Assembly: GCA_009928265.1 (NCBI GenBank) | Contig: RFPR01000049.1 | Location: forward strand, 1-14,250 | Origin: Pseudomonadota bacterium | GTDB lineage: Bacteria; Verrucomicrobiota; Verrucomicrobiia; Chthoniobacterales; UBA6821 | DNA length: 14,250 bases | Direction: 5' to 3' | Shown here: piece after piece, positions 6,938 to 14,225 of the stretch | Layout of the letters: each line of letters begins with the position of its first letter | Position numbering within the stretch: position 1 is the stretch's first letter | The notes under the pieces: generated by a model | Database searches by the model: none | What the model saw: the letters and a program-made list of their open reading frames with translations, nothing else | What the model was told of the DNA's origin: nothing | Made by a program: the position numbers and the translations under genes

Positions 6938-8218
6938 TCAGGCAGCGTCCTTTTCCTGGCGCCTGCGGATCAAGGCCGGGCGCCTTCCCTCGACAACAGC
7001 CCGGTTCACGGTGACGCCGGCAAGATCGTCGCGATCAGGCGCCTCGTACATCACGTCGAGCATGATCTTTTCTAGCAGGGAACGGAGCGCACGGGCCCCC
7101 GTTCCTTTTCTAACGGCCGTCTCAGCCAAAGCAACCAGACCATCCTTGGTAACCGTCAGCGTAATGTCATCCATCGCTAGGAGCTTGGTGAACTGCTTCA
7201 CCAAGGCATTCCGTGGCTCGGTCAGGATCCGGACAAGCTGCTCCTCGTCAAGCTGCTCGAGTGTGGCCAGAACGGGCAGTCTTCCGATGAATTCCGGGAT
7301 CATGCCAAAGGAAAGCAGATCCTCGGGCTCGACGGCGGCGAGGGTCTTCAGCTCATCGGAGCGGTGAGCCCCCATTTCCTCCCTGGCATGGAATCCGAGC
7401 GTCTTTCCACCGATTCGGCGCTGGATGATCTTGTCTAGGCCGACAAAAGCACCGCCGCAGATGAAGAGAATATTCTGCGTATTGAGCTGGATGTACTCCT
7501 GATGGGGATGCTTCCTTCCCCCTTGAGGCGGAACATTGCAGGTTGTTCCCTCGAGTATTTTCAGAAGGGCCTGCTGGACTCCCTCGCCCGAGACATCGCG
7601 AGTAATGGAGACGTTGTCGGTCTTGCGCCCTATCTTATCGATTTCGTCGATATAGACGATGCCGATCTCGGCCTTCTTGACGTCGTAGTCGGCGTTTTGA
7701 AGCAGGCGAAGGACGATGTTCTCGACATCCTCCCCGACATATCCGGCCTCCGTCAGCGTGGTGGCGTCGGCGATACAGAAAGGGACGTCGAGAATGCGGG
7801 CCAAGGTTCTGGCCAGAAGGGTTTTGCCCGATCCCGTGGGACCCATGAGCAGGATATTGCTCTTCTCCACCTCCACGTCGGCCAACCCTTCAGCAAGCAA
7901 TCCTGCCGGCATTCCCTGGCGTTCGAGAGCAATGCGCTTGTAGTGATTGTGAACGGCTACCGAAAGAGTGCGCTTAGCCAGATCCTGACCGATGACATGG
8001 GCGTCGAGTTCGGCCCGGATCTCGGAAGGCTTGGGGACACGCAGTGATCCGTCAGAATCCTCCCTGGCATTCTCCCCACCCTCCTTGTCGAGGATTCCCT
8101 TACAGACAGTGATGCAGCTGTCGCAGATGTAGACACCGGGCCCCGCGATCAACTTGCGAACCTCCGAATGACTCTTTCCGCAGAAGGAGCACATCGTAAG
8201 GTTGCTGGATCGGGCCAT
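6938..8218 (-). CDS. clpX: ATP-dependent Clp protease ATP-binding subunit ClpX
   Basis: AAA+ unfoldase that recognises tagged or regulatory proteins and threads them into ClpP. The 426-residue protein is full length. The N-terminal zinc-binding domain has C10, C13, C32 and C35 (CSFCGKSHSE, CDSC). Walker A is GPTGSGKT (126-133) and Walker B IVYIDEIDKI (D191, E192). The pore loop is GYVG (Y160) and the RKH substrate loop is GRKHPHQ (235-237). The region MIPEFIGRLP (307-316) and sensor-2 arginine in GTGARALRS (R376) are also present. The ClpP-docking loop reads LGF (274-276) where E. coli has IGF, a conservative change seen elsewhere. It lies 39 bases downstream of clpP and 7 bases upstream of trmB, consistent with one operon. 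No Shine-Dalgarno sequence precedes the ATG. Confidence 0.98.
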   Translation of the reverse strand: MARSSNLTMCSFCGKSHSEVRKLIAGPGVYICDSCITVCKGILDKEGGENAREDSDGSLRVPKPSEIRAELDAHVIGQDLAKRTLSVAVHNHYKRIALERQGMPAGLLAEGLADVEVEKSNILLMGPTGSGKTLLARTLARILDVPFCIADATTLTEAGYVGEDVENIVLRLLQNADYDVKKAEIGIVYIDEIDKIGRKTDNVSITRDVSGEGVQQALLKILEGTTCNVPPQGGRKHPHQEYIQLNTQNILFICGGAFVGLDKIIQRRIGGKTLGFHAREEMGAHRSDELKTLAAVEPEDLLSFGMIPEFIGRLPVLATLEQLDEEQLVRILTEPRNALVKQFTKLLAMDDITLTVTKDGLVALAETAVRKGTGARALRSLLEKIMLDVMYEAPDRDDLAGVTVNRAVVEGRRPALIRRRQEKDAA

Positions 8219-8257
8219 CGGTTGCGGCGCTTAAATCTCTGAGTCGGGCGTGGCTTT

Positions 8258-8908
8258 TTACTCGGCGGAATCCTTGGCCTTCTCGGGAGGATTCTTGAGT
8301 TCCTTTCGATATTTCACCACCTCGTCGACCAGACCGTATTCACGTGCCTCCTCGGCAGTCATGTAATAGTCGCGGTCAGCGTCCTTCTTGACCTGCTCCT
8401 CGTTCTTGCCGGTGTTCTCGGCAATGATGCGGGTGAGACGGCGGTTCAGCTTGTACATGAACTCGACGCTACGCTCCACATCGCTGGCCGTGCCGTGGGC
8501 ACCGCCGGAGACCTGGTGGATCATGATGTCTGAATTAGGGAGGGCGAAGCGCTTGCCCTTCGTACCCGCACAGAGAAGGAATGCACCCATACTGGCGGCC
8601 ATTCCCATGCAGTAGGTGTTCACGTCGCAGGTGACGAACTGCATCGTGTCGTAGATGGCAAGACCGGCCGTGACCGATCCGCCCGGGGAATTGATGTAGA
8701 GATGGATATCCTTCTTGGCGTCCTCCATCTGGAGAAAGAGGAGCTGAGCGATGACGAGATTGGCGACATGATCGTCAATCCCCGTTCCGATGAAGATGAT
8801 CCGGTCCTTCAGGAGACGGGAATAGATGTCGTAGCTGCGCTCACCGCGGCCGGTCTGCTCGACCACCATCGGTACCAGCATCGATTGGGGTGCGTGGATC
8901 CTGCTCAT
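8258..8908 (-). CDS. clpP: ATP-dependent Clp protease proteolytic subunit ClpP
   Basis: Serine peptidase that forms the double heptameric degradation chamber with ClpX. With the start at 8908 it has 216 residues. The catalytic triad is visible: S106 in GMAASMGAF, H131 in IMIHQVSG and D180 in DRDYYMTAEEA. The mature N-terminal axial-loop sequence LVPMVVEQTGRGERSYDIYSRLLKDRIIF is strongly conserved, leaving a short propeptide MSRIHAPQSM. The start is uncertain. ATG 8908 is one base after the tig TGA, fitting translational coupling. ATG 8959 lies 10 bases after an AAGGAG (8970-8975) but overlaps the tig coding sequence by 50 bases; ATG 8923 and TTG 8986 are also in frame. I chose 8908 because most genes here lack a Shine-Dalgarno sequence and the AAGGAG codes for Lys-Glu in trigger factor. 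Confidence 0.96.
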   Translation of the reverse strand: MSRIHAPQSMLVPMVVEQTGRGERSYDIYSRLLKDRIIFIGTGIDDHVANLVIAQLLFLQMEDAKKDIHLYINSPGGSVTAGLAIYDTMQFVTCDVNTYCMGMAASMGAFLLCAGTKGKRFALPNSDIMIHQVSGGAHGTASDVERSVEFMYKLNRRLTRIIAENTGKNEEQVKKDADRDYYMTAEEAREYGLVDEVVKYRKELKNPPEKAKDSAE

Positions 8909-8909
8909 T

Positions 8910-10307
8910 TCAGTGGTGGTCATGGCCGCAACCGGGGCCGTGGACATGGGGTTCTTCATGGGAATGGTTCTCCTTGGAGTGAACAATTGGATTCTTCGGC
9001 TCCTCTCCGTTCACTTTAGCATGGGAGACCACGGTATCAAGGGCCTTACCCAGGGCGATCTCCTCCTCGATGCCGTGGATGGCACCGTGTTTCTGGAGCT
9101 CCTTGATCAGTTTCTGGGGAGCCATCCGGTAGTGTTCGGCCATCGAGGTGATACGCCAGGCGAGCTCCTCGCGGCTGACTCCGATCCCTTCTTTGGAGAC
9201 GATTTCCCCGAGGATGAAGTTGAGCTTCACCTTGTCGCCCGCACTCTGATGGGCGGCGCCAAGGAGTTCCTCCTGGTGACCGCGAATCTCCTCCTCGCTG
9301 ACACCGCGCTGCTGGTTCTCGCGGATAATCTCCTTGAGAATCGTGGCACTCTCCTGCTGGACCATGCTGGAAGGGGTGTCCACCGTGACCTTGGATAGAA
9401 GCAACTTGACCACCTCGCCGCGGACGGCGCTGGCAAAGTTCTGCTCTGAATTGGCCTGCAGGCGCTCGCGGACCTGGGTGCGGATCTTTTCGAGCGTGGA
9501 ACCGGGGCTGAGCTTATCGGCGAACGCATCGTCCAAGGCCGGTAGCACACGCTCCTTCACCTCGTGCAGGGTCGCCTTGTAAACTACCTTGTAGCCGCGG
9601 AGTTTTTCCTCGCCGAACTCGGTCGGAAAGGTGACGGAGACATCACGCGTCTCGCCCGCCTTCATCCCGACGAGACCGGCAGCGAATCCTGGAATCGGAC
9701 GATCCTCCTCGAGCTTCAGCCAGAAGTTCTTACGCCCCGCGTAAGTAGGCTGCAGGTCGGGATAGGTCTCTGCGAGACCCTTCCCTTCGATGGATCCCTC
9801 GTAGTCGAGAATGGCAAAATCGCCCATGGCAACGGCTTTTCCTTCCACGGTCGTGAAGTCGGCGAGATCACCGCGCAGACCCTCGAGGAACTGCTCCACA
9901 TCGGCATCGGACACCTCTTTCTTTTCCACAGAAATCTCGAGTCCCTTATACTCGGGCAGATTGAGGGGCGGACGGGTCACGATGGTCGCGGTAAAACGCA
10001 AGGAGCGATCTCCCTCCAGTTTCACGTCGCGCACATTCGGGCTCTGGATCGGAACAAGCTTCTGCTCGGTGAAGGCCTCGCGGACGGCGCCGTCGATCAG
10101 TTTACGGGTGACTTCCTGCTCCATCTCCTGTCCGTACTTGCGCTCAATGGCGCTCAGGGGAGCCTTTCCCTTGCGGAAACCGGGAATTGCCACCAGACGG
10201 CGGTATTCGTTGCCGACCTCGGCCCACTCCGACTGGAAACGCTCAGGAGGAAGCTCGATGTGCAGGTCGACGATGCAGGTCTCTTTCTGTTCGGTAGTGA
10301 CTTTCAT
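8910..10307 (-). CDS. tig: Trigger factor, ribosome-associated chaperone and prolyl isomerase
   Basis: Chaperone that binds at the ribosomal exit tunnel and shields nascent chains. From ATG 10307 it has 465 residues. The ribosome-docking signature GFRKGKAP is at 43-50, in a domain covering about 1-115. The FKBP-type prolyl isomerase domain is about 155-250 (GDFAILDYEG, PIPGFAAGLVGMKAGE, VSVTFPTEFGEEKLRG). The helical C-terminal chaperone arms follow to about 430. Unlike the usual family end, the last 23 residues are rich in histidine (HSKENHSHEEPHVHGPGCGHDHH: eight His and one Cys), resembling the metal-binding tails of SlyD-type isomerases. A longer in-frame start (10355) would add 16 residues not seen in the family, so MKVTTEQ is preferred. 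It is the first gene of the tig-clpP-clpX-trmB run. Confidence 0.96.
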   Translation of the reverse strand: MKVTTEQKETCIVDLHIELPPERFQSEWAEVGNEYRRLVAIPGFRKGKAPLSAIERKYGQEMEQEVTRKLIDGAVREAFTEQKLVPIQSPNVRDVKLEGDRSLRFTATIVTRPPLNLPEYKGLEISVEKKEVSDADVEQFLEGLRGDLADFTTVEGKAVAMGDFAILDYEGSIEGKGLAETYPDLQPTYAGRKNFWLKLEEDRPIPGFAAGLVGMKAGETRDVSVTFPTEFGEEKLRGYKVVYKATLHEVKERVLPALDDAFADKLSPGSTLEKIRTQVRERLQANSEQNFASAVRGEVVKLLLSKVTVDTPSSMVQQESATILKEIIRENQQRGVSEEEIRGHQEELLGAAHQSAGDKVKLNFILGEIVSKEGIGVSREELAWRITSMAEHYRMAPQKLIKELQKHGAIHGIEEEIALGKALDTVVSHAKVNGEEPKNPIVHSKENHSHEEPHVHGPGCGHDHH

Positions 10308-10328
10308 GATGAACAGAAAAGCAAAGCA

Positions 10329-10341
10329 GGGAGAGCCTCCC
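10329..10341 (-). repeat. Small hairpin in the tig leader
   Basis: GGGAG and CTCCC form a perfect 5-bp stem with a 3-base loop, 22 bases upstream of the tig ATG. It would lie in the 5' leader of the tig messenger or in the promoter. Role unknown; short enough to be chance. Confidence 0.2.
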
Positions 10342-10348
10342 GGGACAA

Positions 10349-10367
10349 CCTCCAAAGGAGGATTTTT
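10349..10367 (+). terminator. Terminator-like hairpin in the leader of the peptide importer operon
   Basis: CCTCC (10349-10353) pairs with GGAGG (10357-10361) around an AAA loop and is followed by A and five T residues (10363-10367). On the plus strand this has the form of a short intrinsic terminator, yet it lies 65 bases upstream of the oppA-like start, so it could attenuate the operon or stop stray transcription from tig's side. It contains AAAGGAGG, a perfect complement to the 16S rRNA 3' end, with no start codon in the usual place. Confidence 0.3.
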
Positions 10368-10394
10368 AGACCACCCAATCGCGGATTCTTCCTT

Positions 10395-10422
10395 TCATCA
10401 TTCATCATTCATCCCTCATTCT
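10395..10422 (+). repeat. Four imperfect tandem copies of a 7-base unit (TCATCAT)
   Basis: Two exact copies of TCATCAT are followed by TCATCCC and TCATTCT, filling most of the 40 bases before the importer start codon at 10432. The tract is pyrimidine-rich and nearly free of G, so the leader would be unstructured. Unstructured leaders can support translation initiation where a Shine-Dalgarno sequence is missing, as here; a 7-base repeat could also change copy number by slippage. Confidence 0.6.
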
Positions 10423-10431
10423 TCTCTACCC

Positions 10432-12384
10432 ATGCGCACGCTTCGCCTCTTTCTCTACGGCATTCCTGCGGCGCTTCTCATCCTCTTGGCAGCGGCTTTT
10501 TTGAACGCCACCTTTCTCTCGGTGGCCAAGAAGAACGAGATGTCCATTGGCACTCTGGGAGAACCGTCGACGCTCAATCCGATCCAGCAGGCCGACTCGG
10601 CTTCCTCACAGGTCGGGGGCCTGATTTTCAATGGGCTGATCAAATACAACCAGAACCTCGAAATCGTGGGTGACCTGGCCACCAAGTGGGAACTCTCCCA
10701 GGAAACAACCTTTGAGTTTGCGACGGTGGAAGAGGCGGAACGATTAAAAAATCGCTGGCAGTCGATACTACTCTTCGGTCGTTACGCAGGTCTGGTTCCC
10801 GCAGGGCTTCAAAAGTATCTGGAATCCTGCAACCCAGTCACATCAATCGAAACTCAAGGGAACAAGGTTATCGTTCTTCTTAATCAAGCAGGTCAGACGT
10901 TCTCCAATATTCTTTTATCGGACCTCAAAACCAATCACTTCTCACCTCTCTCATTTCCCCCTCTGGAACCCGGAGGCAAGGAACGCCCCTTCAAAACCGA
11001 ACCAATCATCCGATTCAACCTGCGCGATGGGGTGCGCTGGCATGACGGCGCATCCTTTACCTCAGCGGACGTCGCTTTCACCTACCGGGCGATCATGAAC
11101 GAGAAAGTCGCCTCACCGCGTCGCTCTGACTTCAAACTCGTCGACTCAGTCGAGACACCCGATGCCCGCACCGTCGTTGTCCGCTACAAGAAACCCTTCT
11201 CCCCCGCCCTCCTGAGCTGGATGACAGCCATTCTGCCCGAGCACATTCTGGGAAAACTCGATCCCTCAAAATGGCCCGAAGCCTACAATCGCGCCCCCGT
11301 CGGCACCGGCCCCTTCAAATTCGGCGAGTGGAAGACCAACGAATTCATCCGCCTGAAAAGGAATCCCGACTATTTCCTTGGTTCTCCGTGGCTTGATTCG
11401 GTTGTCTTTCGAGTCCTGCCTGATCCCCTCACTCTGCAACTCGCCTTCCAGACTCGTCAGGTCGATTTCTGGAACGTTGATCCCTGGGCCGTGAAGGGTC
11501 TGCAGGGCGATCCCCGCTTTGACCTCTTCTCTGCTCCCGGCAACGCCTACAACTACATCGGCTGGAATCTTCGCAGACCAATGTTCCAAGACCTGAAGGT
11601 CCGCCAAGCACTTGCCCAGGCGGTGAATGTCCCGCAGATGATCAAATACATCCTCTACGGCCATGGTGTGCAGTCAACCGGCATCTTTACCCCGCAGATG
11701 TGGTTCTTCGATTCCTCGGTGAAGCCCCTCGCTTATGATCCCGAAGCCGCCAAGAAACTCCTCGACGAGGCGGGATGGAAACCGGGACCGGACGGGATCC
11801 GGGTAAAGAACGGCCAGCGCTTCTCCTTCACCCTACTGGCCAACAACGGCAACGAGGTCCGCCGTGATATCGCCACACTTGTGCAGGATGACCTCAAGAA
11901 GGTTGGCATCGAGGTTAAGGTAGAGATCTACGAGTGGGCGGTGCTCCTCAAGCGCTTCGTGAACAAGGGGGAATTCGACGCCATCGTCCTGGGCTGGGGA
12001 CTCGGTTACGATTTCGACCAGTACTCGATCTGGCACTCCAGCCAGACCCATCCCGAGGAACTGAACTTCGTCGGTTTCTCCGATCCGAAGGTCGACCACC
12101 TCCTCACCGATCTTCGCCAGGAGTATGCACGTCCTGAGATCATCAGAATCGCAGGGGAACTCCAACAGACGATCTACGGACAGCAACCTTACCTTTTCCT
12201 TTTTGTTCCGGAAGGAACAGAAGTGATGTGGAAGGGAGCCTACCGTCTGCGCCACCCCGGACCTGACGGGACGTGGATCGACGAACCGGTCCACATGACC
12301 AAGGCCGGCTGGAGCTACGACATGGAGTGGTTCTATCGTCCCGAGTACACGCCAAAACCCACGGCCAATACCATCACAAGATGA
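10432..12384 (+). CDS. oppA: Peptide ABC transporter substrate-binding protein (OppA/DppA family) with an internal insertion
   Basis: Captures peptides (or a related solute) in the periplasm and delivers them to the permease pair encoded next. The 650-residue protein starts with a hydrophobic N-terminal segment (FLYGIPAALLILLAAAFLNA, 8-26) acting as signal peptide or anchor; no lipobox cysteine is present. Family motifs of SBP_bac_5 (cluster C) follow: GTLGEPSTLNPIQQ, GLIFNGLIKYNQNLEIVGDLATKWEL, FNLRDGVRWHDGASFTSADVAFTY, APVGTGPFKFGEWK, NYIGWNLRRPMFQDLKVRQAL and YDPEAAKKLLDEAGW. Between the WEL strand (residue 90) and IIRFNLRDG (192) lies about 100 extra residues that are absent from typical relatives. 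By hand count the DNA of 10741-10920 is about 45% GC against roughly 58-65% in two 60-base samples downstream. The reading frame is open throughout. The stop overlaps the next start as ATGA, so it heads the operon. Confidence 0.93.
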   Translation: MRTLRLFLYGIPAALLILLAAAFLNATFLSVAKKNEMSIGTLGEPSTLNPIQQADSASSQVGGLIFNGLIKYNQNLEIVGDLATKWELSQETTFEFATVEEAERLKNRWQSILLFGRYAGLVPAGLQKYLESCNPVTSIETQGNKVIVLLNQAGQTFSNILLSDLKTNHFSPLSFPPLEPGGKERPFKTEPIIRFNLRDGVRWHDGASFTSADVAFTYRAIMNEKVASPRRSDFKLVDSVETPDARTVVVRYKKPFSPALLSWMTAILPEHILGKLDPSKWPEAYNRAPVGTGPFKFGEWKTNEFIRLKRNPDYFLGSPWLDSVVFRVLPDPLTLQLAFQTRQVDFWNVDPWAVKGLQGDPRFDLFSAPGNAYNYIGWNLRRPMFQDLKVRQALAQAVNVPQMIKYILYGHGVQSTGIFTPQMWFFDSSVKPLAYDPEAAKKLLDEAGWKPGPDGIRVKNGQRFSFTLLANNGNEVRRDIATLVQDDLKKVGIEVKVEIYEWAVLLKRFVNKGEFDAIVLGWGLGYDFDQYSIWHSSQTHPEELNFVGFSDPKVDHLLTDLRQEYARPEIIRIAGELQQTIYGQQPYLFLFVPEGTEVMWKGAYRLRHPGPDGTWIDEPVHMTKAGWSYDMEWFYRPEYTPKPTANTITR

Positions 12385-13343
12385 CGTCCTTCCTGATCCG
12401 CCGCCTGGGCCTTAGCGTGGTGCTGCTTTTCATTATCAGCATCATCAGTTTCTTCATCGTGACACTCACGCCAGGAAGTCCCTATCCGTGGGGAGAGCTG
12501 AATCCAAAGATCTCCGCCGAGGTGAAGGCCAACTTCCGTAAGAAATTCCATCTCGACCGCCCCCTGCATGAGCAGTACGCGCTCATCATGCGGGACCTTT
12601 TTACAGGCGACCTCCGCAGCATCAAGGACGACCGTCCCGTGATGTCACGAATCATGGAGCGACTCCCGGCGACGCTTGCCCTGAATTTCACCGCAATCCT
12701 TATCTCCCTCTCCTTCGGAACCCTCCTCGGGGTCTACGCGGCCCGAAATGCCGGACGATGGCAGGACATGGCAGGCTCGTTCGTGGCTTTTCTCTTCATA
12801 GCCCTCCCCTCCTTCTGGATCTCTTACCTGCTCGCGATCGTGCTGGTGAAGGGGTTTCATGTCCCGATTCTCGGAACACACAGCTACGGGATCGAATTCC
12901 CCAACGGATTTGCAACCGGACTCGACACCCTCTGGCATCTACTGCTTCCCGCCACGGTGCTGGCGATCGGTGGCATCGCCGCCCAGTCCCGTTATCTCCG
13001 CGCCACCATGATCGGGACCCTTCGTGAGGATTACATCCGCACTGCCCGCTCCAAGGGTCTCGCCGAGGAGACCGTCCTCTACAAACACGCCCTGCGGAAT
13101 TCGATACGTCCTCTGGTCACCGGGATCGGAATGCTTCTGCCGGCCCTCATCAGCGGTGCGGTCATTGTGGAGAACATCTTTGCCTACCCGGGCATGGGCC
13201 GCCTCGGCTACGAGGCGGTGCTGGAGCGTGATTACCCGACCTTGGTCGCCCTGAACTTTGTCGTCGCCGCACTTGTCCTGATTGGCAACCTCCTCTCCGA
13301 CCTTCTCTATGCCGCGGTCGATCCGCGCGTCCGCCTCGAGTGA
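12381..13343 (+). CDS. oppB: Peptide ABC transporter permease, OppB/DppB type
   Basis: First integral-membrane permease of the peptide importer. The 320-residue protein begins with a membrane helix (LSVVLLFIISIISFFIVTLTPG) typical of OppB/DppB, then a periplasmic stretch FHLDRPLHEQYALIMRDLFTGDL characteristic of this subunit. Core helices lie near 98-120, 131-157, 183-203, 246-265 and 287-310. The ABC-docking EAA loop is about 210-245 (LREDYIRTARSKGL...HALRNSIRPL). The C-terminal AYPGMGRLGYEAVLERDYPTL motif is also family-typical. The start is fixed by its 4-base overlap (ATGA) with the preceding stop. A longer upstream frame would run far into the binding-protein gene and is unlikely. Confidence 0.95.
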   Translation: MTSFLIRRLGLSVVLLFIISIISFFIVTLTPGSPYPWGELNPKISAEVKANFRKKFHLDRPLHEQYALIMRDLFTGDLRSIKDDRPVMSRIMERLPATLALNFTAILISLSFGTLLGVYAARNAGRWQDMAGSFVAFLFIALPSFWISYLLAIVLVKGFHVPILGTHSYGIEFPNGFATGLDTLWHLLLPATVLAIGGIAAQSRYLRATMIGTLREDYIRTARSKGLAEETVLYKHALRNSIRPLVTGIGMLLPALISGAVIVENIFAYPGMGRLGYEAVLERDYPTLVALNFVVAALVLIGNLLSDLLYAAVDPRVRLE

Positions 13344-13344
13344 C

Positions 13345-14223
13345 ATGAGCACCTCGTCCTCCAACACTCCCGAGACACCCACCGGACGGATCCTGCGCCG
13401 CTTCCAGGCGGACACGATGGCCCGCATCTCTGTGCTTATTATTCTCTTATTTGCACTGATGGCAGGTGGAACGGCTCTTCTTTCGTCCATGGGGGTGAAC
13501 TGGCCCTATGCCCCCAACCTTACCAGCCTCGAGCAGAAACTCCTGCCCCCTTCGGCTTCGCATTGGCTCGGCACCGATAACCTAGGGCGAGATGTCCTCT
13601 CGCGGATGCTCCATGGCGCCTCCATCTCCCTGACGGTCGGACTGATCGCCGTGGCTGTGTCGCTCGGGATCGGCGTCGTGGTCGGTGCTATTGCAGGCTA
13701 CTTTGGCGGCAAAGTGGATCAGATCCTGATGCGTTCCGTTGATGCCCTCCTCTGCTTCCCTACATTCTTTCTAATTCTCACAGCAGTAGCCCTACTCGGC
13801 CCGAGCCTGATCAACATCGTTATCGTGATCGGCTTGGTCAGCTGGACAGGAACAGCTCGACTTGTCCGGGGGGAGTTCCTCACCCTACGTGAGACGGAAT
13901 ACGTGAAAAGTGCCCGCGTTCTCGGTCAGCGCGCCTGGACGATCATCACCCGACACATCTTACCTAATGCCGCAGCACCGATTCTTGTGACGGCCGTCCT
14001 CGGCATTCCCGATGCGATCCTCTCGGAGGCCGGTTTGAGTTTCCTCGGCTTCGGCGTCCAACCGCCTCAAGCCACGTGGGGAAACATCATCGCCGACGGA
14101 AAGACCTACCTGCTGGACGCCTGGTGGCTGATCCTCTTCCCCGGCCTCGCCATCCTCGTGGCCTCCCTGTCATTTTACCTCGCAGGCGATGCCTTGAGAG
14201 AAGCCGCCGAATCACGCAACTGA
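13345..14223 (+). CDS. oppC: Peptide ABC transporter permease, OppC/DppC type
   Basis: Second integral-membrane permease of the importer; with OppB it forms the channel. The 292-residue protein has the OppC/DppC layout. A cytoplasmic Ser/Thr-rich tail precedes helix 1 (about 27-47). The periplasmic signature is HWLGTDNLGRDVLSRMLHGA (73-92). Further helices lie near 95-118, 137-165 and 262-281. The EAA loop spans about 178-212 (LTLRETEYVKSARVLGQRAW, then HILPNA). The segment ILSEAGLSFLGFGVQPPQATWG is diagnostic for this family. The start ATG 13345 follows the oppB TGA by one base; a start 21 codons upstream, inside oppB, gives a non-family N-terminus and was not used. Confidence 0.95.
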   Translation: MSTSSSNTPETPTGRILRRFQADTMARISVLIILLFALMAGGTALLSSMGVNWPYAPNLTSLEQKLLPPSASHWLGTDNLGRDVLSRMLHGASISLTVGLIAVAVSLGIGVVVGAIAGYFGGKVDQILMRSVDALLCFPTFFLILTAVALLGPSLINIVIVIGLVSWTGTARLVRGEFLTLRETEYVKSARVLGQRAWTIITRHILPNAAAPILVTAVLGIPDAILSEAGLSFLGFGVQPPQATWGNIIADGKTYLLDAWWLILFPGLAILVASLSFYLAGDALREAAESRN

Positions 14224-14225
14224 CC

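Noticed and set aside
6415..7014. 199-codon plus-strand frame opposite trmB and clpX
   Set aside because: It lies antisense to two recognised genes and shows no motif.
7502..8047. 181-codon plus-strand frame opposite clpX
   Set aside because: It mirrors conserved clpX codons and contains no independent domain signal.
9564..10431. Long plus-strand open frames opposite tig, including one continuous with the peptide-binding protein
   Set aside because: They read antisense through well-supported tig codons, give low-complexity Arg/Ser-rich or shadow-type proteins, and the true binding-protein start at 10432 begins a proper signal sequence.
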